A stretch of DNA of 17,814 nt from Tissierellia bacterium (GTDB lineage: Bacteria; Bacillota; Clostridia; Tissierellales; Sedimentibacteraceae). Each line of letters begins with the position of its first letter. The first letter of the stretch is position 1. A program made the position numbers and the translations under genes. Location of the stretch: the NCBI GenBank assembly GCA_028700795.1, contig JAQVRY010000026.1, positions 1 through 17,814 of the forward strand, written 5' to 3'. Below the pieces are notes generated by a model that had not been told where the DNA came from, made no database searches, and saw only the letters and a program-made list of their open reading frames with translations. This document shows, piece after piece, positions 8,077 to 14,323 of the stretch.

Positions 8077-8628
8077 ATGAAAGCAACAGGAATTGTAAGA
8101 AGAATTGACGACTTAGGTAGAGTTGTAATTCCTAAAGAAATAAGAAGAACTTTAAGAATAAGAGAAGGCGACCCTTTAGAAATATTCACCGATAGAGAAG
8201 GTGAAATAATATTAAAGAAATACTCACCTATTGGGGAATTGACTGAATTTGCAGGAGAATATGTGGAATCATTATTTGAAACAACCAGACATATTGCAAT
8301 AATTACTGATAGAGATGGCGTAATTGCCGTTTCGGGGAGTTCTAAGAAAGATTATGCAGAAAAAAGATTAAGTCCGGAATTGGAAAAAATAATTGAAAGC
8401 AGAGAAACATATCAAACAAATGCAGCTTCAAAACCAATAAGAATTACTGCCAATGAATTTAATCCTGACAATTATACTAGTCAGGTTATATCACCGATTA
8501 TGGTGCACGGAGACCCAATAGGGGCTGTTATACTTTTATCTAAGGATAAAGGCTCTAAAATGTCTGAAGTAGAAGAAAAATTAATAAAAACAGCAAGTAT
8601 ATTTTTAGCACGACAAATGGAGAATTGA
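8077..8628 (+). CDS. spoVT: Stage V sporulation transcriptional regulator SpoVT
   Basis: A 183-residue forespore DNA-binding regulator; Bacillus SpoVT (178 residues) tunes sigma-G-dependent genes and spore coat and germination properties. Residues 1-53 are an AbrB-type swapped-hairpin DNA-binding domain with MKATGIVRRIDDLGRVVIPK and EIRRTLRIREGDPLEIF. Residues about 56-183 are the GAF domain specific to SpoVT rather than AbrB, with TRHIAIITDRDGVIAVSG, VISPIMVHGDPIGAVILLSKD and the terminal helix EEKLIKTASIFLARQME. GGAGG (8062-8066) lies ten bases before ATG 8077, slightly distant but strong. Its place after mfd (here with a foldase gene between) is conserved in clostridia. Downstream come a structured non-coding element and a terminator. 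Confidence 0.96.
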   Translation: MKATGIVRRIDDLGRVVIPKEIRRTLRIREGDPLEIFTDREGEIILKKYSPIGELTEFAGEYVESLFETTRHIAIITDRDGVIAVSGSSKKDYAEKRLSPELEKIIESRETYQTNAASKPIRITANEFNPDNYTSQVISPIMVHGDPIGAVILLSKDKGSKMSEVEEKLIKTASIFLARQMEN

Positions 8629-8774
8629 AGATGCCCTAACCCAATTTTTCCGACCAAAGGGAGAGAAAAATTGAGGTAGGTCATTCGCAACGAGCGCCAA
8701 TTTTGTGTGACGCAAGGAACAAACAAAATTGTGCAGCGAGACTGCGGTATATGTAGATTGTCTTATATTGAAAG
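8629..8774. repeat. Structured intergenic element with two nested hairpins, possible small inserted repeat
   Basis: About 140 bases, less AT-rich than the other gaps in this window, with no credible gene. Hairpin one: CCTAACCCAATTTTTC (8635-8650) pairs with GAAAAATTGAGGTAGG (8665-8680) at 14 of 16 positions around a 14-base loop. Hairpin two: CAATTTTGT (8698-8706) pairs perfectly with ACAAAATTG (8723-8731). Both left arms share CCAATTTT. The six bases ATTGAA occur at both edges (8624-8629 and 8767-8772). If they are a target duplication, removing the element would place the spoVT stop directly next to its terminator. No terminal inverted repeats or transposase are seen. This may be a dispersed intergenic repeat or a 3' untranslated RNA structure; nothing in the window decides between them. 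Confidence 0.5.
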
Positions 8775-8805
8775 GTGTTTCCAACAAATTGGAAGCACTT
8801 TTATA
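8775..8805 (+). terminator. Rho-independent terminator of the spoVT transcript
   Basis: GTGTTTCCAA (8775-8784) pairs with TTGGAAGCAC (8789-8798) over ten positions, including one G-U pair. The loop is CAAA, and TTTTATATTT follows. The stem is long and stable, so this is a confident intrinsic terminator. It ends transcription about 150 bases after the spoVT stop. Confidence 0.88.
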
Positions 8806-8858
8806 TTTGCTTACAAATTAACACTATATTTTGACAATGAGTTTTTTGGTACAAGCCA

Positions 8859-8887
8859 TTGACATAAATGATTTTTTTTGTCATACT
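8859..8887 (+). promoter_or_regulatory. Probable promoter of the metallo-hydrolase gene
   Basis: A perfect TTGACA (8859-8864) is followed after 17 bases by CATACT (8882-8887), four of six -10 bases, with a start near 8894. Another TTGACA at 8831-8836 has no matching -10. The promoter lies downstream of the spoVT terminator. It could serve the hydrolase alone or also iorA, iorB and buk, because no terminator is seen before 14095. Confidence 0.6.
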
Positions 8888-8909
8888 TATATATGGATTA
8901 ATATATAAG
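8886..8909. promoter_or_regulatory. 9-bp perfect inverted repeat at the promoter start site, possible operator
   Basis: CTTATATAT (8886-8894) and ATATATAAG (8901-8909) are exact reverse complements separated by GGATTA. The repeat begins in the -10 box and spans the expected transcription start, a usual place for a repressor site. It is made almost wholly of A and T, where such repeats arise easily by chance, so the role is uncertain. Confidence 0.4.
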
Positions 8910-8945
8910 AGGCTGCTTTAGTATTAACCAGAAAGAGGTGCAATT

Positions 8946-10601
8946 ATGAAAATTAGGTTTTTAGGTGCAGTAAACGGTGTTACCGGCTCAAACCACTTAA
9001 TTCAGGCGCGAGATAAAAATATCATGCTCGATTGCGGTATGTACCAAGGCAAGGATGAGGATCTGAATGCAGAAGAATTTGCAGTAAATCCTGCAGATAT
9101 TGATTGCCTATTATTGAGTCACAGTCATATCGATCACAGCGGAAGGATTCCTTTATTGGTAAAGAAAGGTTTTAAAGGAGTCATTTATTGCTCAAAACCC
9201 ACCTATGATCTTTGTGAGATAATGCTGTTAGATTCAGCACATATTCAAGAAACAGAGGCACAGTGGAAAAACAACAAAGCAAAACGTTCAGGGAAAAAAT
9301 TTGTGGAGCCCTTGTACACGCAGGAAGATGCTATAGAGAGCTTGCAGTATTTCAAACCTGTTTTATACGATCAAATTATAAATATTGATGAAAATACTAC
9401 TGTTAAATTTAATGATGCCGGCCATATTTTAGGCTCTTCAATCATTGAAATGTGGCTCAAGGATGAAGATGATACAATAAAGTTAGTGTATTCCGGAGAT
9501 TTGGGCATGCGTGAAAAGCCTATATTAAAAGATCCGGCTCTAATAGACAGAGCTGATTATTTAATAATGGAAGCAACCTACGGCAACAGAATTCACGGAA
9601 ACATCGAGCAAAGAACAGAAGAGCTTATCAAAATAATATTAAAAACAGCTAAAAGAGGAGGAAGCGTAATTATTCCGTCCTTTGCGGTTGGAAGAACACA
9701 AGAACTGATTTATGAGCTGAACAAATATTATGACAGCCATTTGAATGAAATTGGTACTGAGGAAAATGAATTAAGAAATATACCGGTCTTTATAGACAGC
9801 CCGCTTGCAATTAAGGCAACAGAAATATTCAAAAGGAACAGCCATGCTTTTGATAAAGAAGCAAAAGATTATTTAATGAAAGGGGACAACCCGTTGGATT
9901 TTGAAAATCTGCATTTTACACTTAGCGCAGATGAATCAAAGCAATTGAATTTTTCAACAGAGCCTAAAATTATTATTTCTGCCAGCGGAATGTGTGAAGC
10001 AGGAAGAATAAGACATCATTTAAAGCACAATCTCTGGAGAAAGGAAGCAAGCATTGTATTTGTAGGATATCAAGCTGAAGGAACTTTAGGCAGAAGGTTG
10101 TTGGACGGTGAAAAAAATGTGAAATTATTTGGCGAAGATATTAAAGTCAATGCTGAAATTTATAATATTGAAGGATTTTCGGGACATGCCGATAAACCGT
10201 CTCTTCTTAACTGGATTGGCGGCTTTAACGAAAAGCCCGGGAACATTTTTATAGTTCATGGAGAAAAGGAATCAAAAGAAGCCTTTGCCATGGAAGTAAA
10301 AGAAAGGTTTGGTATAAACAGTATAATTCCACAATACAACGTTGTTTATGATATTAAAAAGAGAAATTTGATAAATGAAGTAGTTCTTAAAGATGAAAAA
10401 CAAAAAGTTAAGGATAAGCAAATACAAGAATTATTAAAAGAAGTTGATGAGCTAAGGAAGGCATTTGAAAACGCATTATCAAAAACGAAAGGTTGTCTGA
10501 GGCTCGAAGATGTTGATACTGACAAATTCGAAAATATAAACAATAATATCAAAAGCCTTGAAAATGAAATTATGAATTTAACTATGATCAGTGCAAAATA
10601 G
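8946..10601 (+). CDS. Beta-CASP metallo-beta-lactamase-fold RNA hydrolase (YSH1/CPSF-like family)
   Basis: A 551-residue predicted zinc-dependent ribonuclease of the family that includes Thermus TTHA0252 and archaeal/eukaryotic CPSF73 relatives; the RNA substrate cannot be told from sequence. The metal ligands are complete: HSHIDH (59-64), H160 in AGHILGSS, D185 in YSGDLG, and H438 in FIVHGEKES. Beta-CASP features are SFAVGRTQELIYEL, FIDSPLAIKATEIF, IISASGMCEAGRIRHHLKHNLW, VGYQAEGTLGRRLLDG and FSGHADK with H414. Compact homologues end near residue 430-460. Here about 75 further residues, rich in Lys and Glu (around 478-551), look like a helical or coiled-coil tail. ATG 8946 follows AGAGGTG (8934-8940). 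It has its own promoter after the spoVT terminator, and iorA begins 34 bases after its stop with no terminator between, so cotranscription with iorA is likely though the jobs seem unrelated. Confidence 0.9.
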   Translation: MKIRFLGAVNGVTGSNHLIQARDKNIMLDCGMYQGKDEDLNAEEFAVNPADIDCLLLSHSHIDHSGRIPLLVKKGFKGVIYCSKPTYDLCEIMLLDSAHIQETEAQWKNNKAKRSGKKFVEPLYTQEDAIESLQYFKPVLYDQIINIDENTTVKFNDAGHILGSSIIEMWLKDEDDTIKLVYSGDLGMREKPILKDPALIDRADYLIMEATYGNRIHGNIEQRTEELIKIILKTAKRGGSVIIPSFAVGRTQELIYELNKYYDSHLNEIGTEENELRNIPVFIDSPLAIKATEIFKRNSHAFDKEAKDYLMKGDNPLDFENLHFTLSADESKQLNFSTEPKIIISASGMCEAGRIRHHLKHNLWRKEASIVFVGYQAEGTLGRRLLDGEKNVKLFGEDIKVNAEIYNIEGFSGHADKPSLLNWIGGFNEKPGNIFIVHGEKESKEAFAMEVKERFGINSIIPQYNVVYDIKKRNLINEVVLKDEKQKVKDKQIQELLKEVDELRKAFENALSKTKGCLRLEDVDTDKFENINNNIKSLENEIMNLTMISAK

Positions 10602-10635
10602 ATTTCTTGAAAAAAAGTTAAATAGGAGGACGAAC

Positions 10636-12411
10636 ATGAAAGTTTTAATGACAGGCAATGAAGCAGTTGCTCAAGGAGCTTATGAAGCAGGCATTCAATT
10701 TGCTGCAGCATATCCCGGAACACCTAGTACAGAAATATTGGAAAATATAGCTCTTCGTAAGGAAATAACAGCAGAATGGGCACCAAATGAAAAAGTGGCA
10801 GTTGAGTCAGCACTTGGTGCAAGCATTGCAGGAGCAAGAACATTAACAGCAATGAAACATGTTGGACTTAATGTTGCAGCCGACCCATTTTTCACAATTG
10901 GGTACACAGGTGTTAACGGCGGAATGGTATTAGTAAACGCAGATGACCCGGGACTTCATTCTTCTCAGAATGAACAGGACAACAGGTACTATGCAAGAAT
11001 GGCAAAGGTAGCTATGCTTGAACCAAGCAACTCACAGGAAAGTAAGGACATGGTAATAAGAGCCATGGAAATCAGCGAAAAATATAACGTATTGGTAATG
11101 CTCAGAATGACTACAAGAGTTTGTCACAGCAAATCAATTGTTGAAACAGGCGAAAGAATAGAAGTTCCGATAAAGCCATACGTGAAAAATCCGCCAAAAT
11201 ACATTATGGCACCTGCTAATGCAAAAGCAGCACACATAGTAGTAGAGAAAAAACTTAAGGAACTTGAAAAGTTTTCAAACGAAACTGAGTTGAATTATAT
11301 CGAATGGAATGACAAAAAAGTAGGTGTTATTTCAGCTGGTGTTGCTTATCAATATGCAAAAGAAGTATTTGGCAGCAGCGCATCATATTTAAAATTAGGA
11401 TTCACTTTCCCGCTTCCAATGGAAAAAATCAAAAAATTTGCAGAAGAAGTTGAAACACTTTATGTAATTGAAGAATTAGAACCTTTTATGGAGGAACAGA
11501 TAAAAGCTGCAGGTATTAAATGTATCGGCAAAGAAAAAATCCCTAATACATGGGAGCTTAATCCGGATATTGTTAAAAAATCAATTTTCGGTACTGAAAA
11601 TGAAATTATTGATTATGACAGAACCATTGCAGTAGGAAGACCTCCTACACTTTGTGCAGGTTGTCCACATCGTGCATTCTTTTATCAATTGTCAAAGAAG
11701 AAGAATACTTTTGTTACGGGAGATATAGGCTGTTATACATTGGGTGGATCACCTCCGTTAAATACAATTGATACAACAATATGTATGGGTGCAAGCATAA
11801 GTATGGCACATGGTGCAAAAAAGGTATTTGAAAAGAACAATGACGATAAACGAGTAGTAGCAGTTATAGGAGATTCAACATTCTTCCATTCAGGCATGAC
11901 AAGTTTGTTGGATGTGGTGTTTAACAAAGGAAATACCATAACATGTATTTTAGACAACAGAATAACAGCGATGACAGGACATCAGGATAATCCCGGAACA
12001 GGTTATACACTGCAGGGAGAAGATACTGACACTGTTCAAATTGAGCCTATAGTAAGAGCTTTAGGTATTAAAAACATAAAAACAATAAACCCGATGAATC
12101 AGGATGAAATGAAAGCTGCTTTTAATTGGGCTTATGATTTAAATGAACCATCGGTAATAATATCAAGATATCCATGTGCTCTTAAGAAATATTCGAAAGA
12201 TGACCTTGCAGAATTCGGACCTATTCAAGGTTATTGCGAAGTTGACAAGGATACATGCATAGGATGTAAAATATGCGTAAGTACAGGTTGTCCGGCAATT
12301 GTATTTGATAAAGCAGCGAAGAAATCTTCAATCAATAGAATTCAATGCGTTGGCTGTGAGCTTTGTCTCCAGGTATGCCCCACAAAGGCAATCAGTAAGG
12401 TAGGTGAATAA
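10636..12411 (+). CDS. iorA: Indolepyruvate:ferredoxin oxidoreductase, alpha subunit
   Basis: A 591-residue thiamine-diphosphate and iron-sulfur subunit. With IorB it oxidatively decarboxylates aryl 2-oxo acids (from Trp, Phe and Tyr transamination) to aryl-acetyl-CoA, reducing ferredoxin. Domains: an N-terminal 2-oxoacid reductase pyrimidine-binding domain starting MTGNEAVAQGAYEAGIQFAAAYPGTP, a middle domain, then the TPP pyrophosphate-binding domain with AGCPHRAFF, GDIGCYTLGG (362-371), GDSTFFHSGM (412-421) and DNRITAMTGHQDNPG. The C-terminus has two [4Fe-4S] sites: C541, C544, C547, C552 (first set, with four residues before the last Cys) and C571, C574, C577, C581. The frame is open to 10591. 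ATG 10636 is chosen since AGGAGGA (10624-10630) lies five bases before it and family proteins begin at this Met. iorB starts one base after the stop. Indolepyruvate specificity is by family; phenylpyruvate and related acids are equally plausible. Confidence 0.94.
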   Translation: MKVLMTGNEAVAQGAYEAGIQFAAAYPGTPSTEILENIALRKEITAEWAPNEKVAVESALGASIAGARTLTAMKHVGLNVAADPFFTIGYTGVNGGMVLVNADDPGLHSSQNEQDNRYYARMAKVAMLEPSNSQESKDMVIRAMEISEKYNVLVMLRMTTRVCHSKSIVETGERIEVPIKPYVKNPPKYIMAPANAKAAHIVVEKKLKELEKFSNETELNYIEWNDKKVGVISAGVAYQYAKEVFGSSASYLKLGFTFPLPMEKIKKFAEEVETLYVIEELEPFMEEQIKAAGIKCIGKEKIPNTWELNPDIVKKSIFGTENEIIDYDRTIAVGRPPTLCAGCPHRAFFYQLSKKKNTFVTGDIGCYTLGGSPPLNTIDTTICMGASISMAHGAKKVFEKNNDDKRVVAVIGDSTFFHSGMTSLLDVVFNKGNTITCILDNRITAMTGHQDNPGTGYTLQGEDTDTVQIEPIVRALGIKNIKTINPMNQDEMKAAFNWAYDLNEPSVIISRYPCALKKYSKDDLAEFGPIQGYCEVDKDTCIGCKICVSTGCPAIVFDKAAKKSSINRIQCVGCELCLQVCPTKAISKVGE

Positions 12412-12412
12412 A

Positions 12413-12988
12413 ATGAAGGATACTAAAAATATTTTATTGGTAGGTGTTGGCGGCCAAGGAACAATATTGGTAAGTAAAATATTATCAACAGGTCTTGTGG
12501 CAGCAGGTTATGACGTTAAAATGTCAGAAATTCATGGAATGGCACAAAGAGGCGGCAGTGTTTCGACTCAGGTAAGATATGGAAGTGAAGTTTCTTCGCC
12601 TATTATTGGAATCGGTGAAGCAGATATTTTGGTTTCTTTTGAAACAATGGAAACACTGAGGTGGTTTGAATTCTTAAAGCCTGACGGTGTTGTCTTAATT
12701 AATGATTTTGAAATATCTTCAGCTCCTATACTCATGGGAAAAGTTGATTATCCTGAAGGAATAATTGAATTGATTGAAGGAAAAGCTAAAGCCAAGGTTA
12801 TTAATGCCGGCGAAATAGCTGAAGAATTAGGTAATCAGAAGGTTATGAACGTAGTCTTATTAGGAGCCTTGATTAAATCAATGAACTTAACCGATATTGA
12901 CTGGGAAGATGTCATTAAAAATCAGGTAAAAGAAAAATTTGTAGATATTAACATTAAAGCATTCAATAAAGGAATGAATGCTGTTTAA
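12413..12988 (+). CDS. iorB: Indolepyruvate:ferredoxin oxidoreductase, beta subunit
   Basis: A 191-residue subunit homologous to the gamma domain of pyruvate:ferredoxin oxidoreductase; it completes the catalytic IorAB complex. The family motifs VGVGGQGTILVSKIL (10-24), EIHGMAQRGGSVSTQVRYG and DILVSFETMETLRW are visible, and the length is typical. The frame can be extended to a GTG at 12404 overlapping the iorA stop, but ATG 12413 is preferred. It has an AGGTGA ribosome site (12402-12407) at five bases and gives the conserved N-terminus. The near-contiguous arrangement implies coupled translation and balanced subunit amounts. buk begins 14 bases after its stop. Confidence 0.94.
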   Translation: MKDTKNILLVGVGGQGTILVSKILSTGLVAAGYDVKMSEIHGMAQRGGSVSTQVRYGSEVSSPIIGIGEADILVSFETMETLRWFEFLKPDGVVLINDFEISSAPILMGKVDYPEGIIELIEGKAKAKVINAGEIAEELGNQKVMNVVLLGALIKSMNLTDIDWEDVIKNQVKEKFVDINIKAFNKGMNAV

Positions 12989-13002
12989 AAGGAAGGCATA
13001 TT

Positions 13003-14073
13003 ATGAGCTATAAAGTACTTGCTGTTAATACAGGTTCAACTTCTACTAAAATAGCATTGTATGAAGATGAAAAAGAAATTTTTGCTAAAAATTTTAGTCA
13101 TCCTGATGAGGATATCAATAAATTTGATGATGTTAAAGACCAGCTTAACATGAGATTGGAATTTGTCAGATCTTATATGGAAGAAAAAGAATTTGATATT
13201 AGGGAACTATCTTGTGTTGTTGCAAGAGGAGGAATGCTGCTTCCCGTTAAATCAGGAGCATATGTTGTTAATGAGGTCATGCTTGACAGAGTGGAAAATC
13301 ATCCTGTCATGGAGCATGCATCAAATCTTGCAGCTCCAATTGCATACGATATTGCAAAGGAAGCAGGAATACCTTCATATATATATGACTCTGTAATGAC
13401 AGATGAATTTCCTGACATTTCTCGTATATCCGGCATGCCGGATATACCTCGAAAAAGCACAAGCCATGTTTTAAATACAAGAGCAATGGCTATAAAATAT
13501 GCTAAAAGCATTGGTAAAAACTACGGAGAGCTAAACATTATTGTTGCGCATTTAGGCGGAGGTATTTCAATCAATCTCCATCATAATGGTCAGATAATAG
13601 ACTTGATTTCAGATGATGAAGGACCCTTTTCACCTGAAAGAGCAGGAAGAGTACCGTGCAGAGAGCTGATAAACCTTTGTTATTCAGGCAAGTTTGATAA
13701 AAAAACAATGCAGCGCAAGCTAAGGGGAAACGGAGGCTTAAAAGCATATTTAAGCACAGTTGATGCAAGAGAAGTTGAGACATTGATTCAAGAGGGCAAT
13801 GAATATGCAGGATTGATTTATGAAGCAATGGCATACCAAATAGCAAAAGGAATCGGTGAACTGGCTACGGTTGTAGAAGGAAAAGCAGATGTTATTATTC
13901 TTACCGGAGGTATTGCACATTCTAAGATGCTTACTTCCTGGATAAAAAACAGAGTATCTTTTATATCTCATGTAGAAATAATGCCCGGTGAAAATGAAAT
14001 GGAAGCTTTAGCTTACGGCGCTTTAAGGGTGCTGAGAGGTGAAGAAAAAGCAAGAGAATATATAGAGGTATAG
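13003..14073 (+). CDS. buk: Butyrate kinase family acyl kinase
   Basis: A 356-residue ASKHA-fold kinase of the usual butyrate kinase length (acetate kinases are near 400). It transfers phosphate from an acyl phosphate to ADP, releasing a carboxylic acid and ATP. Visible motifs: the phosphate loop VNTGSTSTKIALY (8-20), VARGGMLLPVKSGAYVVNE, the substrate region SVMTDEFPDISRISGMPDIPRKS, AHLGGGISINLHHNGQIID (182 on), DDEGPFSPERAGRVP and the adenosine-binding ILTGGIAHSKML around G302. GGAAGG (12991-12996) lies six bases before the ATG. It is closely linked to iorAB and followed by a terminator, so the three form one unit. No phosphotransbutyrylase (ptb), the usual partner gene, is in the window. 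From context the natural substrate may be an aryl-acetyl or branched-chain acyl phosphate rather than butyryl phosphate; that part is inference. Confidence 0.94.
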   Translation: MSYKVLAVNTGSTSTKIALYEDEKEIFAKNFSHPDEDINKFDDVKDQLNMRLEFVRSYMEEKEFDIRELSCVVARGGMLLPVKSGAYVVNEVMLDRVENHPVMEHASNLAAPIAYDIAKEAGIPSYIYDSVMTDEFPDISRISGMPDIPRKSTSHVLNTRAMAIKYAKSIGKNYGELNIIVAHLGGGISINLHHNGQIIDLISDDEGPFSPERAGRVPCRELINLCYSGKFDKKTMQRKLRGNGGLKAYLSTVDAREVETLIQEGNEYAGLIYEAMAYQIAKGIGELATVVEGKADVIILTGGIAHSKMLTSWIKNRVSFISHVEIMPGENEMEALAYGALRVLRGEEKAREYIEV

Positions 14074-14094
14074 GGACACACATGTCCCCATACC
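14067..14094. repeat. Hairpin spanning the buk stop codon
   Basis: GGTAT (14067-14071) plus GGGACA (14073-14078) pair with TGTCCC (14083-14088) plus ATACC (14090-14094). This gives 11 pairs with one internal mismatch and a CACA loop. The buk stop codon TAG (14071-14073) lies in the left arm. It directly precedes the terminator stem. It could protect the 3' end of the mRNA or be a fragment of the GGGGACA...TGTCCCC-type intergenic sequences seen in some clostridia; the latter is from memory and unverified. Confidence 0.55.
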
Positions 14095-14127
14095 AAAAAA
14101 CAGTAACCTCTAATGGTTACTGTTTTT
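14095..14127. terminator. Intrinsic terminator after buk
   Basis: CAGTAACC (14101-14108) pairs perfectly with GGTTACTG (14115-14122) around a TCTAAT loop and is followed by TTTTT. The AAAAAA before the stem makes it symmetrical, so it could act on both strands, though no gene faces it from the right. It closes the metallo-hydrolase/iorAB/buk unit and isolates purL. Confidence 0.9.
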
Positions 14128-14174
14128 GTGTATGCCCCAATACTGATGGAATACTTTAGAAGGTTCATAATAGT

Positions 14175-14226
14175 ACGAATAAAAGATAATATAATTGATT
14201 ATAAGTTCGTAATAAGACGAATGTAC
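14175..14226. promoter_or_regulatory. PurBox cluster upstream of purL
   Basis: ACGAATAAAA (14175-14184) and ATAAGTTCGT (14201-14210) are opposed CGAA-core half-sites separated by 16 bases, the spacing known for PurR operators. A third half-site, ACGAATGTAC (14217-14226), points the same way as the first and matches eight of ten bases of the right-hand purR box read on the opposite strand. Only the ACGAA cores of the first pair match well, so this pair is weaker than the one at purR. The cluster lies about 70 to 120 bases upstream of the predicted purL start, farther than at purR; PurR may wrap DNA here. The role is inferred. Confidence 0.6.
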
Positions 14227-14260
14227 AATCAATAAATTCTTGAAATAACTATATAAACCG

Positions 14261-14289
14261 TTGACAAGGGTTTTTATATTTGTTATTAT
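14261..14289 (+). promoter_or_regulatory. Strong extended -10 promoter of purL
   Basis: A perfect TTGACA (14261-14266), 17 bases, then TATTAT (14284-14289), five of six -10 bases, preceded by TG at 14281-14282 as in extended -10 promoters. Transcription should begin near 14296, leaving a leader of about 28 bases. That is too short for a purine riboswitch, and none is seen upstream. Control therefore probably rests on the PurR boxes. Confidence 0.82.
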
Positions 14290-14323
14290 ATCTTTGTAAA
14301 ATGTAAAAAAGGAAGGTCTATTT

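Noticed and set aside
7917..8189. 90-codon minus-strand reading frame encoding a hydrophobic peptide across the spoVT leader
   Set aside because: It overlaps the first third of spoVT in antisense, has no supported start signals, and its hydrophobicity follows from the extreme AT content of the leader.
10558..10588. Internal promoter for iorA (TTGAAA and TATGAT)
   Set aside because: The spacer is 19 bases and both boxes lie in coding sequence, so support is too weak to annotate.
10591..10635. Upstream in-frame start extending IorA by 15 residues
   Set aside because: It overlaps the end of the preceding gene and the AGGAGGA ribosome site; homologues start at the Met encoded at 10636.
12404..12412. 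GTG start for iorB overlapping the iorA stop codon
   Set aside because: Its ribosome-binding sequence is poorly placed, whereas ATG 12413 has AGGTGA at five bases and gives the family N-terminus.
14128..14323. Purine riboswitch upstream of purL
   Set aside because: The transcribed leader is only about 28 bases and no three-helix purine aptamer pattern is present upstream.
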